DNA of 64,000 nt from Mucilaginibacter aquatilis (GCF_009755275.1 NZ_WQLA01000003.1:620001-684000); one strand, 5' to 3'; counted from the stretch's first letter, positions 44,132 through 53,599 are shown. Notes: a model not told the origin generated them from the letters alone. Numbers and translations are program-made.

Positions 44132-44170
44132 TGTTCGTTTGTGCAACAGCGGTTGTTCGGTTGTGATACA
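44132..44170. promoter_or_regulatory. Tandem dyad upstream of the ABC ATPase-tolC operon
   Basis: TGTTC-N7-CAACA (44132-44148) is followed 22 bases later by TGTTC-N7-ATACA (44154-44170). Both fit an imperfect palindrome TGTT...AACA/TACA. A TGGCAC on the minus strand (44027-44032) lies between this and the start codon and could be a sigma-54 -24 element, but no good -12 element follows. A similar pair precedes the permease gene at the left edge of the window (365-400). Confidence 0.45.
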
Positions 44171-44244
44171 GTAAATACAAGCTTTACGCTATTCAGTATT
44201 AGCATGATGTGAGCATACCAAATTGTAATTTGTATTTTCGTAGC

Positions 44245-45432
44245 ATGTTAACGCTACGCCAGCTCTTTCTTAATAATAATGCTCAAACTACCGATTTTCC
44301 CTTATGCCTGGAGTTTGAGCGTGCCGAAGGTATATACATGTACAACAATGAAGGTAAGGCGTGGATTGATTTAATCTCTGGTATAGGCGTTAGCAACATA
44401 GGGCACAGAAATCCTCAGGTAATTAACGCCATAAAAGATCAGCTTGATAAATATATGCACCTGATGGTTTATGGTGAGTACGTGCAAACCCCACAGGTGC
44501 GTTTTGCCGAAAAGCTTGCTTCTTTACTGCCGGATGCATTGCAGTCTGTATACTTTACTAATTCGGGCGCGGAAGCAATTGAAGGTGCTATGAAGCTGGC
44601 CAAACGCTTTACCGGCCGTAGTGAAATTATTGCCTGCCGTAACGCTTATCATGGCAGCTCGCAAGGTGCATTGAGCATTATGGGTAATGAAGAGTTTAAG
44701 CAAGCATACAGGCCGCTGTTACCCGGAGTAAGGTTTATTGAATTCAACAACATTGATGACCTTTCTTACATTACTGAAGATACCGCTTGTGTGATTATTG
44801 AAACCATACAAGGTGAGGCCGGCATAAGAGTTCCTGACGCCGCCTACCTTACAAAGTTACGCAACAGATGCTATGAAACAGGTACGCTGCTAGTATTGGA
44901 TGAAAATCAAACGGCTTTTGGCAGGACGGGTAAACTTTTCGCTTTCGAGCATTTTAATATTATTCCTGATATACTGGTTTTGGGTAAAGCACTTGGCGGT
45001 GGCATGCCATTGGGAGCATTTGTATCATCAATCGACATTATGGGTGCATTGAAGAACAATCCCATACTTGGACACATTACCACCTTTGGCGGCCATCCTG
45101 TATGCTGTGCGTCGGGGTTGGCTTCATTGAATGTTTTACTTGAAGAAAAGCTGATTGATACCGTTGCTGAAAAAGAAGCTTTGTTTAAGCAATTACTCAC
45201 TCACCCGGCAATTAAGCAAGTTAGAGGTAAAGGTCTAATGCTGGCTGCTGAATTGGACAGTTTTGATTTGAATAAAAAAATTATAGACAAGTGTATTGAA
45301 GATGGCGTTGTAACGGATTGGTTTTTACATTGCAGCAATTCCATGCGTATTGCACCTCCCCTAATTATTACTCAACAACAAATTAAAGATGCATGCAGCA
45401 TTATTATAAATGCTGTAAATCACTACGTTTAA
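44245..45432 (+). CDS. Class III PLP-dependent aminotransferase (acetylornithine/4-aminobutyrate type)
   Basis: A 395-residue enzyme of fold type I. Visible elements: WIDLISGIGVSNIGHRNP near the start, YFTNSGAEAIEGAMKLAKR, RNAYHGSSQG, VIIETIQGEAGI, the DE-x-Q motif (LVLDENQTAFGRTGKLFA) where Asn replaces the usual Val, and the PLP lysine in VLGKALGGGMPLGAF. It transfers an omega-amino group, but no arginine biosynthesis genes are adjacent, so the substrate is uncertain. ATG 44245 preferred over an earlier TTG at 44209. Confidence 0.87.
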   Translation: MLTLRQLFLNNNAQTTDFPLCLEFERAEGIYMYNNEGKAWIDLISGIGVSNIGHRNPQVINAIKDQLDKYMHLMVYGEYVQTPQVRFAEKLASLLPDALQSVYFTNSGAEAIEGAMKLAKRFTGRSEIIACRNAYHGSSQGALSIMGNEEFKQAYRPLLPGVRFIEFNNIDDLSYITEDTACVIIETIQGEAGIRVPDAAYLTKLRNRCYETGTLLVLDENQTAFGRTGKLFAFEHFNIIPDILVLGKALGGGMPLGAFVSSIDIMGALKNNPILGHITTFGGHPVCCASGLASLNVLLEEKLIDTVAEKEALFKQLLTHPAIKQVRGKGLMLAAELDSFDLNKKIIDKCIEDGVVTDWFLHCSNSMRIAPPLIITQQQIKDACSIIINAVNHYV

Positions 45433-45723
45433 GTTTTAAGCCTACCTGAGCTTCTTTTTCTCGTCCGCCTTTTACCAGCAGTTTTTGATGTTATCTTTAT
45501 CAACTGCTAATGATAGCAAATGGCATCTTAGTGTACCATAAACACCTTTTTTGAACTTAATTGGTATAGTTTATGCACTTATATTCATGTATTCGCAAAT
45601 TACGGGGGCTTGCGCTGTATTTACAGCATTTTGGACGTCGGGATGCCCTCTTTTTAAGTCAGAAGTGTACGATTTCCGGCTTATAAACTTGAATAATTCA
45701 AAAATCTATCTATAAAAAACAAA

Positions 45724-48000
45724 ATGAAAATTGCCTACATCTCCACCTATCCGCCACGTGAGTGCGGTATAGCTACGTTCAACCAAAACCTAATGCGTGC
45801 TATCAGTGCTAATTTTCCTGAACGAAAATCATTATCACAAGGAGGCTTTGTAGTTGCTGTAAATGATTCGGAAGATTTACAGGAGTATGAGTACCCGGAA
45901 GAGGTAAAATACGTCATCCGTCAAAACCACCAAAAAGATTACATACGCGCGGCTAACTTTATTAACACCAGCACCGCAGACGTGTGTATAATGGAACACG
46001 AATTTGGTATTTACGGTGGCGAAAGCGGTATTTATATTTTGCCGTTGTTAAACCGTTTAGAGAAGCCTCTGATTTCGATATTGCATACCGTATTGCGCGA
46101 ACCAAGCTACGTACAGCGTATTATAGTAAGAGAGATTGCAGAACAATCAGCCAAAATAGTAGTAATGAGTCAACGTGCAGTTGAATTTTTGAATACTATT
46201 TACGAAATACCGGCAGAGAAAATACAGATTATTGAACATGGTGTTCCTGACCTGGAAGCTCCTGAAAATAACCCTGTACAGAATATCAGTGCCTTTAAAA
46301 ATAAAAAGGTGTTACTTACCTTTGGTTTAATAAGCCGCAACAAAGGACTGGAAGTTGTTATTAAAGCTTTACCTAAAATTGTAGCCAAACACCCTGATGC
46401 TATGTATGTGGTGTTGGGCAATACTCACCCTGGTGTGGTTAAACACTCAGGTGAAGAATATCGTGATTATTTGAAAAGCCTGGCTGCACAGCTTAAAGTT
46501 TCAAATCACTTAACTTTCATCAATAAATTTGTTGCCGAGGAAGAGCTGATTAATTACTTAACGGCAGCTACAGTTTACGTTACCCCTTATCATAACGAAG
46601 CTCAAATTACCAGCGGTACCTTATCTTACGCAGTAGGTTCAGGTGCAGCGGTAGTATCTACTCCATATTGGCACGCAACTGAGTTACTTGCCGATAACCG
46701 CGGACGTTTATTTGATTTCAAAGATGCCGAGTCATTGGCTGAAACTGTAAACAGCCTCCTTGATAACGAGCAGTCACTTAATGAAGTTAAGCAAAACGCT
46801 TACGAATACGGTTTACACCTGCGTTGGCCGGTAATTGGCGCTGAGTACATTCGCATTGCACAGGAATCGGTAAGCCGTCATGACTTCCGCGATAAAATTC
46901 TACGCAACAGCATTGTTGATCCGGAAATTATGCCTGCATTTAACTTGGCTCACATTTTACGCCTTACTGATGATACCGGCATAGTACAGCATGCTAAATA
47001 CGGCATACCTAACTTAAAAGAAGGGTATTGCCTTGATGATAATTCACGGGCGCTTATTATGGCGTTGATGGCTTATCAGCGTAATAAAAGCCCGGAAGCA
47101 CTTAACTTATTGCCAATATATCTCAGCTACATACATTATATGCAAACTGATGACGGTAACTTCCGTAACTTCTTAAGTTTCGATCGCCGTTATTTGGATG
47201 AGGTAGGTTCTGAAGATTCATTCGGCCGTACAATTTGGGCTTTAGGCCATTTGATAGGATGTGCAGCGCATAATTCGTACCGCGAGTTTGCAATGGAATT
47301 GTTTCACAGATCATATCCTCACTTCCAAAAGCTGGAGCACATACGCGGTATGGCTAACACCATCATCGGTATATCTTTATACCTGAAAGCTATTCCTACA
47401 GACGAAGGCATGGTGAATGAACTTATTCGTTTAACAACTCCTTTGGTTGAAGCTTATAAAAGAACATCATCACCTGAGTGGCATTGGTTTGAAGATGTAA
47501 TGACGTATGATAATGCTATTCTTCCTTTAGCGTTATTGCACTCTTGCGAAATAACCAGCAACGAAGAAGTTAGGGCAATTGCAATGGAATCAATGGCATT
47601 CCTTGACAAGTTGACTTTGTCTAATGGTTATTTAAGTCCTATTGGTAATGATGGATGGTACTATCGTGGTGGCACCTTCCCTACCTTTGACCAGCAAGCA
47701 ATTGAAACTATGGCCATGGTACTGATGTATTTCCAGGCTTATGAAACGCTACGTGAACCGGAATACATCGAAAAGATGTTCCTGAGCTATAAGTGGTTCC
47801 TTGGCGAGAATACGTTACGTGCTCCGTTATATGATCATGAAACCAAAGGTTGCTGCGATGGTTTAATGCCAACCGGTATAAATCGTAATCAAGGTGCTGA
47901 AAGTACGCTGGCTTATATGATATCGCATTTAACAGTACTTAAAGCATTTGAGCTGGAGTATGAGTATAATAAATACGGGCAAAAAATAGAGGTTTGCTAA
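45724..48000 (+). CDS. GT4 glycosyltransferase fused to a six-hairpin glycosidase-like domain
   Basis: A 758-residue cytoplasmic fusion. Residues about 1-400 form a GT-B glycosyltransferase (MKIAYISTYPPRECGIATFN, KKVLLTFGLISRNKGLEVVIKALPKI, TPYHNEAQITSGTLSYAVGSGAAVVSTPYWHATELL). Residues about 415-758 form an all-helical (alpha/alpha) toroid (LKEGYCLDDNSRALIMALMAY, EDSFGRTIWALGHLIG, PEWHWFEDVMTYDNAILPLALL, NRNQGAESTLAYM) as in GH and epimerase families. The next gene overlaps its stop by one base and is also GT4, and a GH130 gene converges on them. The gene context points to mannose- or glucose-containing oligo/polysaccharide metabolism; the exact product is unknown. Confidence 0.85.
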   Translation: MKIAYISTYPPRECGIATFNQNLMRAISANFPERKSLSQGGFVVAVNDSEDLQEYEYPEEVKYVIRQNHQKDYIRAANFINTSTADVCIMEHEFGIYGGESGIYILPLLNRLEKPLISILHTVLREPSYVQRIIVREIAEQSAKIVVMSQRAVEFLNTIYEIPAEKIQIIEHGVPDLEAPENNPVQNISAFKNKKVLLTFGLISRNKGLEVVIKALPKIVAKHPDAMYVVLGNTHPGVVKHSGEEYRDYLKSLAAQLKVSNHLTFINKFVAEEELINYLTAATVYVTPYHNEAQITSGTLSYAVGSGAAVVSTPYWHATELLADNRGRLFDFKDAESLAETVNSLLDNEQSLNEVKQNAYEYGLHLRWPVIGAEYIRIAQESVSRHDFRDKILRNSIVDPEIMPAFNLAHILRLTDDTGIVQHAKYGIPNLKEGYCLDDNSRALIMALMAYQRNKSPEALNLLPIYLSYIHYMQTDDGNFRNFLSFDRRYLDEVGSEDSFGRTIWALGHLIGCAAHNSYREFAMELFHRSYPHFQKLEHIRGMANTIIGISLYLKAIPTDEGMVNELIRLTTPLVEAYKRTSSPEWHWFEDVMTYDNAILPLALLHSCEITSNEEVRAIAMESMAFLDKLTLSNGYLSPIGNDGWYYRGGTFPTFDQQAIETMAMVLMYFQAYETLREPEYIEKMFLSYKWFLGENTLRAPLYDHETKGCCDGLMPTGINRNQGAESTLAYMISHLTVLKAFELEYEYNKYGQKIEVC

Positions 48001-49010
48001 TGAGAGTTGCCGTTCTATCTCCCGTTGCCTGGCGCACACCGCCACGGCACTACGGACCATGGGAACAGGTAGCTTCAAATATTGCCGAAGGTATGGTTAA
48101 AAAGGGTGCAGAAGTCACCCTTTTTGCCACCGGCGATTCTATAACCGCCGGTCAGCTGCAATCTATTTGCGAAGCTGGCTACGAAGAAGATCGCTCGCAG
48201 GATGCTAAGGTGCTAGAGTGCCTTCACATCAGCAATCTCATGGAGCAAGCCGATAGGTTTAATATCATTCATAACAATTTCGATTTTTTACCGCTCACCT
48301 ATTCAGGATTAATTAATACGCCTGTTATAACAACTATCCACGGCTTTTCATCACAGCGGATAATTCCGGTGTACAAGAAGTATAACGCAACTTCGCATTA
48401 TGTTTCCATAAGTAATGCCGACCGTAGTACCGATTTAAATTACCTGGCAACTGTATACAATGGTTTAGATGTAAGAGATTTTAATTACATACAAACTGCA
48501 GAAGATTACCTGTTATATTTTGGCCGTATTCATCATGATAAGGGCACAGCGGAGGCTATTGATATTGCGCGCAAAAGCGGCAAAAAACTGCTGATTGCAG
48601 GGATTATTCAGGATGCAAATTATTACCGCGAACGAGTTGAACCGTTTATTGATAATGAGCAGATTGTTTATGTTGGACATGCAGGCCCCGAGGAGCGTCA
48701 AAAATTATTAGGTAATGCCTCTGCCCTGCTTCACCCAATTAATTTTAATGAGCCGTTTGGCATGAGCGTAGCAGAATCAATGCTTTGTGGTACACCTGTT
48801 ATTGCATTTAACAAAGGATCAATGCCTGAGCTGATTAAGCACCAGGAAACCGGCTACCTGGTCAACACCGTTGACGAGGCCGTTGAATGTGTAGCTCAAC
48901 TCCCTAAAATTAACAGGCAGGAATGCCATGATTGGGCAGTTTCAAAGTTCTCAAGCGATAAAATGGTAGATGACTACTACGAACTGTATCGCAAAATACT
49001 GGAGCAGTAA
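48000..49010 (+). CDS. GT4-family glycosyltransferase
   Basis: A 336-residue GT-B enzyme. MRVAVLSPVAWRTPPRHYGPWEQVASNIAEGMVKKGAEVTLFATG is the acceptor-side Rossmann half; DYLLYFGRIHHDKGTAEAIDIARKSGKKLLIAG and LLHPINFNEPFGMSVAESMLCGTPVIAFNKGSMPELI are the nucleotide-sugar-binding half with the E-x7-E motif. The ATG overlaps the preceding TAA by one base (TAATG), so the two transferases are coupled and probably act on the same glycan. Donor sugar not readable from sequence. Confidence 0.9.
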   Translation: MRVAVLSPVAWRTPPRHYGPWEQVASNIAEGMVKKGAEVTLFATGDSITAGQLQSICEAGYEEDRSQDAKVLECLHISNLMEQADRFNIIHNNFDFLPLTYSGLINTPVITTIHGFSSQRIIPVYKKYNATSHYVSISNADRSTDLNYLATVYNGLDVRDFNYIQTAEDYLLYFGRIHHDKGTAEAIDIARKSGKKLLIAGIIQDANYYRERVEPFIDNEQIVYVGHAGPEERQKLLGNASALLHPINFNEPFGMSVAESMLCGTPVIAFNKGSMPELIKHQETGYLVNTVDEAVECVAQLPKINRQECHDWAVSKFSSDKMVDDYYELYRKILEQ

Positions 49011-49023
49011 TCATCAATATACA

Positions 49024-49060
49024 ACAAAAAAAGCTTACCAATTTGGTAAGCTTTTTTTGT
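49024..49060. terminator. Bidirectional terminator between the glycosyltransferase and GH130 genes
   Basis: Bases 49024-49040 pair perfectly with 49044-49060 around a three-base loop; the core is AGCTTACCA / TGGTAAGCT with A and T runs on the outer sides. Confidence 0.9.
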
Positions 49061-49098
49061 TTGAACATATAGTCCAAAGTATTTTGTTATTCGCTGGC

Positions 49099-50565
49099 TT
49101 AAACGCCATCTGATTTCAACCTGTTAAGCAAAGTTTTCAAATCAACTTCGGCAAATGATGATGAATAGTCTGACAAACCGTATGGTAATATAAGCTTATT
49201 GTTATGTACTATTGAACCGCAAGAGTAAATTACGTTAGGTACGTAACCTTCACGCTCTTCGCTGTTAGGTAATAACAATGGCTCTTTTAAACGCCCTATT
49301 TCCACTGATGGGTCATCCAGTTTAAGTAGGCTGGCACCTAATACATATTTACGCATAGGGCCTACGCCATGGCTTATAATCAACCATCCGTCTTCTGTTT
49401 CAATAGGCGAACCACAATTACCTATTTGTACAAACTCCCATGCAAACTTAGGTTTTTGCAGCAACTGCGGATTTTCCCATATGTTTATTTTATCAGAGTA
49501 CATGATGTAGTTGTTGCAACCATCAATACGCGATAACATGGCATATTTGCCGTTAATTTTACGAGGAAATAATGCCAGATTTTTATTCTGAGATCCGGCA
49601 CCGTATAAAGGCATAATACGGAAATTCAGAAAGTCATTTGTTTGTAGCAGTTTAGGCATAATCAAAGAACCATCATAAGCCGTATACGTAGCATAATATG
49701 ATGAGCTTCCATCTTCATTATAAAATTTAACAAAGCGGGCATCCTCAATACCCTTACGTTCGTATTCTGATATTGGAAAAATGACACGATCAGATATATC
49801 AGTATCCAACGAAAATACAATTTCGTAATATGAATCGGCAAGCCATAACACCTTGTCATACTCAAGCCTCCTCATGTCATCACCCTGAAGCTTTTGCGAA
49901 TCAAGAATCAACCGGCGAAGGTTTGAATACTCGAAGTGATGATCGAGTTTGCTTTCCAACTCTTTAAGTACATCAATATTTATTTGGGTGGTAATAGCCT
50001 TCTCAAAAAACAGCTTTTTGTTATAAACTGCATTACGTACAATCTCCGCTTCATCAATATAGTTTCCTGCTGGTAATACAGTAATATTATTGTGCTTGTC
50101 AAAAAGCGCGCGTCTGAAAGTTATTGACGAAATGTGACCTTCTCCTACCGCCCTAAAGCTCATGATTACACGGCGCTCTCCTTCTTCCAAATCGCTTTGG
50201 TCCGGATCATCTATAATGGAAGGATTAAAGAATGCTGCCGATTCAATTGAATATTCGTGAGTGAAATAAGAGCCGATAAGCAATTTACGATATACGCTTA
50301 AGCTGTCAAAGTCAATTCCCAGTTCAATAAACAGGTTTTTTAATTTGGCGCAATGGCGGTTTAAAACTCTCGTAATATTACGATGCCGGCTTGAGTACTC
50401 TTGTAGCAAGGGCGATATAAGTCCGAAAATTTGATCTTCCGGAACATCCATAACCCGTTGTATTACTTCTTTTGAACGTTCGTTACCGTTAAAAAAGAAC
50501 CGGGCAATAACACGCTTAGAATCGGGGTTTACTTTTACAGCCTTACGCTCGATAGAAAGTCTCAT
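49099..50565 (-). CDS. GH130-family mannoside phosphorylase/glycosidase
   Basis: A 488-residue cytoplasmic five-bladed propeller enzyme without signal peptide. GH130 blocks are SFRAVGEGHISSITFRRA, KGIEDARFVKF (catalytic Asp region), LALFPRKINGKYAMLSR, GNCGSPIETEDGWLIISHGVG and GYVPNVIYSCGSI. Family members phosphorolyse or hydrolyse beta-1,2- or beta-1,4-mannosides. The N-terminal 150-residue helical extension matches the larger subgroup. Its convergence with two GT4 genes suggests it turns over the polymer that they make, releasing mannose-1-phosphate. The linkage is a guess. Confidence 0.88.
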   Translation of the reverse strand: MRLSIERKAVKVNPDSKRVIARFFFNGNERSKEVIQRVMDVPEDQIFGLISPLLQEYSSRHRNITRVLNRHCAKLKNLFIELGIDFDSLSVYRKLLIGSYFTHEYSIESAAFFNPSIIDDPDQSDLEEGERRVIMSFRAVGEGHISSITFRRALFDKHNNITVLPAGNYIDEAEIVRNAVYNKKLFFEKAITTQINIDVLKELESKLDHHFEYSNLRRLILDSQKLQGDDMRRLEYDKVLWLADSYYEIVFSLDTDISDRVIFPISEYERKGIEDARFVKFYNEDGSSSYYATYTAYDGSLIMPKLLQTNDFLNFRIMPLYGAGSQNKNLALFPRKINGKYAMLSRIDGCNNYIMYSDKINIWENPQLLQKPKFAWEFVQIGNCGSPIETEDGWLIISHGVGPMRKYVLGASLLKLDDPSVEIGRLKEPLLLPNSEEREGYVPNVIYSCGSIVHNNKLILPYGLSDYSSSFAEVDLKTLLNRLKSDGV

Positions 50566-50754
50566 ATAGGGTTTGTATATATTTATAACAGTGGTGGCAA
50601 AATTACAATTGCTTTAACCGAAAATACAATTATAATTCAGCTTTAATAGTTGTCATAATCTACACAAATTATAGTGCTTAAGGTTTTATGTTTTTTATAT
50701 TAAACCGTAAATGGCGCATTGCCGCCAAGCTTTTGATAAATAATTAACGGTTAA

Positions 50755-51675
50755 TTAAATAACTTTATTCCGTTTGATGAGATACGCCTTAAGTATAGCG
50801 TTGTAGCCATCATGTATATTGGCGTCAATAATGTCAACCTTATACTGTGCACACTTTAGTTGCAGTTGATGCCTGTAGCTGCTGAGTGCTGCTTGGTAAC
50901 TTTCTCTCACACGGCCGGGATGCACCCTCACCTCTTCCCCTGTTTCAACATCAACAAAGTGGTGTGGGCGGTTATCAAAGCTGAAGTCAACCTCATTTAC
51001 TTTGTCATTCACATTAAATATAATTACCTCGTGCTTGTTATATTTTAAATGCTGTAACGCCGAGAATAAAGCCTGTGACTTTTCTTCGTTCATGCTGTTT
51101 TCAAACATATCGCTGAAAATGATCACCATTGAACGTTGATGTACTTCTTCGGCCAGGTGATGAATTACGTCAGTTAAATTAGTTTGCACGTTTATTTTTG
51201 GCTGATCGTAAGCTTTTTGCAATTCGGCAAATAGGTAGAACAGGTGTGTAGATGTAGATTTGACAGAGCTCAGCCAATCAATTCTTTCCGAAAATAAGCC
51301 TAAACCAAAGGCGTCACGCTGTTTTTTAAACAGGTACATAAGCGACGCTATGGCGTAAATGGAAAATTGAAGTTTACTTGGTTCCTTTTGCGGATAGTTC
51401 ATGGAAGATGAAGTATCCAAAAGCAGGTAGCACCTTAAGTTTGTCTCTTCTTCAAATCGCTTTACAAAAAGCTTATCAGTTTTGGCAAATAATTTCCAGT
51501 CAATGTTTTTTACTGATTCGCCATTGTTGTATAGCCTATGCTCGGCAAACTCAACCGAAAAGCCATGGAAGGGACTTTGATGCAATCCGGTTACAAATCC
51601 TTCCACAACCTGCTTTGCAAGCAGCTCGAGGTTTGCTAATTGACGTATTTCCTGGTTAGTGTTAAGATTAGCCAT
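50755..51675 (-). CDS. DUF58 domain protein with a VWA-like fold
   Basis: A 306-residue soluble protein. The DUF58 block HGFSVEFAEHRLYNNGESVKNIDWKLFAKTDKLFVKRFEEETN is followed by a VWA-like core with a MIDAS-type DTSSSMN (LLLDTSSSMNYP) and IIFSDMFEN. Such proteins usually accompany a MoxR AAA ATPase in a metal-insertion or aerotolerance (Bat) module; no moxR is adjacent here. Separated from trxA by a terminator. Confidence 0.87.
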   Translation of the reverse strand: MANLNTNQEIRQLANLELLAKQVVEGFVTGLHQSPFHGFSVEFAEHRLYNNGESVKNIDWKLFAKTDKLFVKRFEEETNLRCYLLLDTSSSMNYPQKEPSKLQFSIYAIASLMYLFKKQRDAFGLGLFSERIDWLSSVKSTSTHLFYLFAELQKAYDQPKINVQTNLTDVIHHLAEEVHQRSMVIIFSDMFENSMNEEKSQALFSALQHLKYNKHEVIIFNVNDKVNEVDFSFDNRPHHFVDVETGEEVRVHPGRVRESYQAALSSYRHQLQLKCAQYKVDIIDANIHDGYNAILKAYLIKRNKVI

Positions 51676-51697
51676 TGCAACTAATTTAAATAAAAAA

Positions 51698-51720
51698 AGC
51701 GTCTCCTTTTAAGAAACGCT
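51698..51720 (-). terminator. Rho-independent terminator of trxA
   Basis: AGCGTCTC (51698-51705) pairs with GAAACGCT (51713-51720), with one G-T pair. Read leftwards the stem is followed by seven T residues. It separates trxA from the DUF58 gene. Confidence 0.75.
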
Positions 51721-51744
51721 CTTTTAATATCATAGGGAAACTGC

Positions 51745-52065
51745 TTATGCAAGTTGTTTGCCTAATTTTTCGGTTAATACCGACTTAGGCACAGCACCAA
51801 TTTGCTTATCTACAATTTCGCCGTTTTTAAAGAATAACAACGCAGGGATATTACGGATACCGAATTTCATTGAAATACCAGGATTGTTGTCAACGTTTAC
51901 TTTGCCTACAACAGCCTGACCGTCATATTCTTTGGCAATTTCCTCTACAACCGGACCTACCATACGACACGGACCGCACCATTCTGCCCAAAAGTCAACT
52001 AATACCGGTTTATCTGATTTTAATACCAACTCATCAAAGTTAGCATCGGTAATTTCTAAAGCCAT
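51745..52065 (-). CDS. trxA: Thioredoxin
   Basis: A 106-residue cytoplasmic thioredoxin. The redox motif WCGPC places Cys30 and Cys33 in VLVDFWAEWCGPCRM; the cis-Pro loop is RNIPALLFFKNGE. It reduces protein disulfides with electrons from thioredoxin reductase. Monocistronic, with its own terminator. Confidence 0.95.
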   Translation of the reverse strand: MALEITDANFDELVLKSDKPVLVDFWAEWCGPCRMVGPVVEEIAKEYDGQAVVGKVNVDNNPGISMKFGIRNIPALLFFKNGEIVDKQIGAVPKSVLTEKLGKQLA

Positions 52066-52240
52066 GTTTTTAAATGTTTATGTTTTAACAAATATATAAC
52101 AATCAAATTGCTTGCCACAAATGGGGGCTGACAAACTGACAAATAAATTACTGGAAAGTTTTACAGCTTATGGTTGATGCTCAATATTAGCGGAAAAGGT
52201 TTTCAAAACTCATCTCCGTGCATTAATAATATTGATTTAA

Positions 52241-52813
52241 CTAAACTAATTTGTCTTCTTTCCCCAGCTTCCTGATTACACGGGCGGGATTTCCAACTGC
52301 TAAAGAATCATCAGGTATATCTCGCGTAACTACCGCTCCTGCTCCAATCACACAACGGTTGCCTATGGTTACCCCCGGACAAATGATTGCGCCACCTCCT
52401 ATCCAACAGTCGTCGCCAATGGTAATGGGTTCTGCATTTTCCCTGCTGCGCCTTTCAACGGCATCAAGCGGGTGTGTAGCCGTATAAACCTGTACACCCG
52501 GAGCAAAAAACACATTGTTGCCTATGGTAACAGGCATAACGTCAAGCACAACGCAATTAACATTAAAGTACACGTTTTCGCCGCAGATTATATTATAGCC
52601 ATAATCACAATGAAATGGTGGCTCAATGTATATGCTTGCAGGTGCGTTAGGCAATAATTTGGCAAGGACAGCCTTTGTACCATCCCCAACAACATATTCA
52701 GTAATATTAAGCTTGTGAAGCAAACGCTTGCAATCGGTACGTTCTTTAACCAATTCAGTATCATAAGCGAGGTAGTACTCGCCGTTAAGCATTTTTTGTT
52801 TTTCAGTTTTCAT
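52241..52813 (-). CDS. Maltose/galactoside O-acetyltransferase family protein
   Basis: A 190-residue left-handed beta-helix acyltransferase. The N-terminal helical cap MKTEKQKMLNGEYYLAYDTELV is followed by hexapeptide repeats (IGNNVFFAPGVQVYTATHPLD, ITIGDDCWIGGGAIICPGVTIGNRCVIGAGAVVTRDIP), with the catalytic His in TATHPLD. It acetylates sugars using acetyl-CoA. The gene begins 25 bases after the DUF5131 stop codon, so it may be read from the same mRNA although functionally unrelated. Confidence 0.9.
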   Translation of the reverse strand: MKTEKQKMLNGEYYLAYDTELVKERTDCKRLLHKLNITEYVVGDGTKAVLAKLLPNAPASIYIEPPFHCDYGYNIICGENVYFNVNCVVLDVMPVTIGNNVFFAPGVQVYTATHPLDAVERRSRENAEPITIGDDCWIGGGAIICPGVTIGNRCVIGAGAVVTRDIPDDSLAVGNPARVIRKLGKEDKLV

Positions 52814-52837
52814 AGGGTAGTGGCTAATACATTTTTA

Positions 52838-53599
52838 CTATGCAGCCCGTTTAGGCATTTCCCGATAAACTTTTCCGTCAATCTCACAACCTCCTTTGGC
52901 ATGCTGCGGATGATCTGAAATTATTGTTGGATCGTTAGGATTATCATTGTTTTTCGCTTTTCCCCATTGTTTAAAAAAGAAAGCGACTGCATAATCCTGG
53001 CAGCGAGATCTGATGTACTGAATCCAATCTTTTTTTATAGGCCGTGCTTTATGTCCTGATTCTCCCCCAACAATTACCCAATCAATTTTAGCAAGGTCCA
53101 AGGTATAGACAGGTGCTATTAACGGTTCGATAGATAGAAATTTTGTATTAGCAGCAGTTTTTGATAAATCATCTATACGAAACGTATATTCTTCACTTTC
53201 AACAGAAACGCCCATCCAAATATTTTTAGACCAAGTAAGCTGTGATGATAAGTCTAGCAATCTTTCTGACCTTTTCGTTAAAACTTGGTATATGTGTTGT
53301 GGGGTATTATTCATTACAGTAAATACCGCCTTTATAAATTCCAAAGGAACTTCTGGGTGAAACAAATCACTCATCGAATTCACAAACACTATCTTAGGTT
53401 TCTTCCATGTAAATGGAACGTTCAAGGCATCAGCATGAGTTCTTATCTGAAATCCATCGACATACTTATCAACTCCCATTGCTTTCAATCTTCTTGACAT
53501 TACTTCTGCATAACAGAATTTGCATCCGGGACTTATTTTGGTACATCCAGTTACTGGATTCCAAGTAAGCTCTGTCCATTCAATACTTGATTGCGCCAT
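52838..53599 (-). CDS. DUF5131 (phage Gp37/Gp68-like) three-cysteine protein
   Basis: A 253-residue soluble protein. The N terminus carries a compact cysteine motif, Cys19-x6-Cys26-x2-Cys29 (GCTKISPGCKFCYAE), which resembles but is not identical to the radical-SAM CxxxCxxC signature. Conserved blocks IEWTELTWNPVTGC, FVNSMSDLFHPEVP, TKRSERL, WMGVSVES, FLSIEPLI and WVIVGGESG define the family. It is found in phages and next to the gene for TcmP, as here, where the two share one base (TAATG). Activity is unknown; metal-cluster chemistry on a nucleic acid is a reasonable guess. Confidence 0.87.
   Translation of the reverse strand: MAQSSIEWTELTWNPVTGCTKISPGCKFCYAEVMSRRLKAMGVDKYVDGFQIRTHADALNVPFTWKKPKIVFVNSMSDLFHPEVPLEFIKAVFTVMNNTPQHIYQVLTKRSERLLDLSSQLTWSKNIWMGVSVESEEYTFRIDDLSKTAANTKFLSIEPLIAPVYTLDLAKIDWVIVGGESGHKARPIKKDWIQYIRSRCQDYAVAFFFKQWGKAKNNDNPNDPTIISDHPQHAKGGCEIDGKVYREMPKRAA

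Noticed and set aside
45433..45723. Possible small gene or RNA before the GT4 fusion gene
   Set aside because: No protein-like frame or stable conserved structure could be recognised in these 290 bases.
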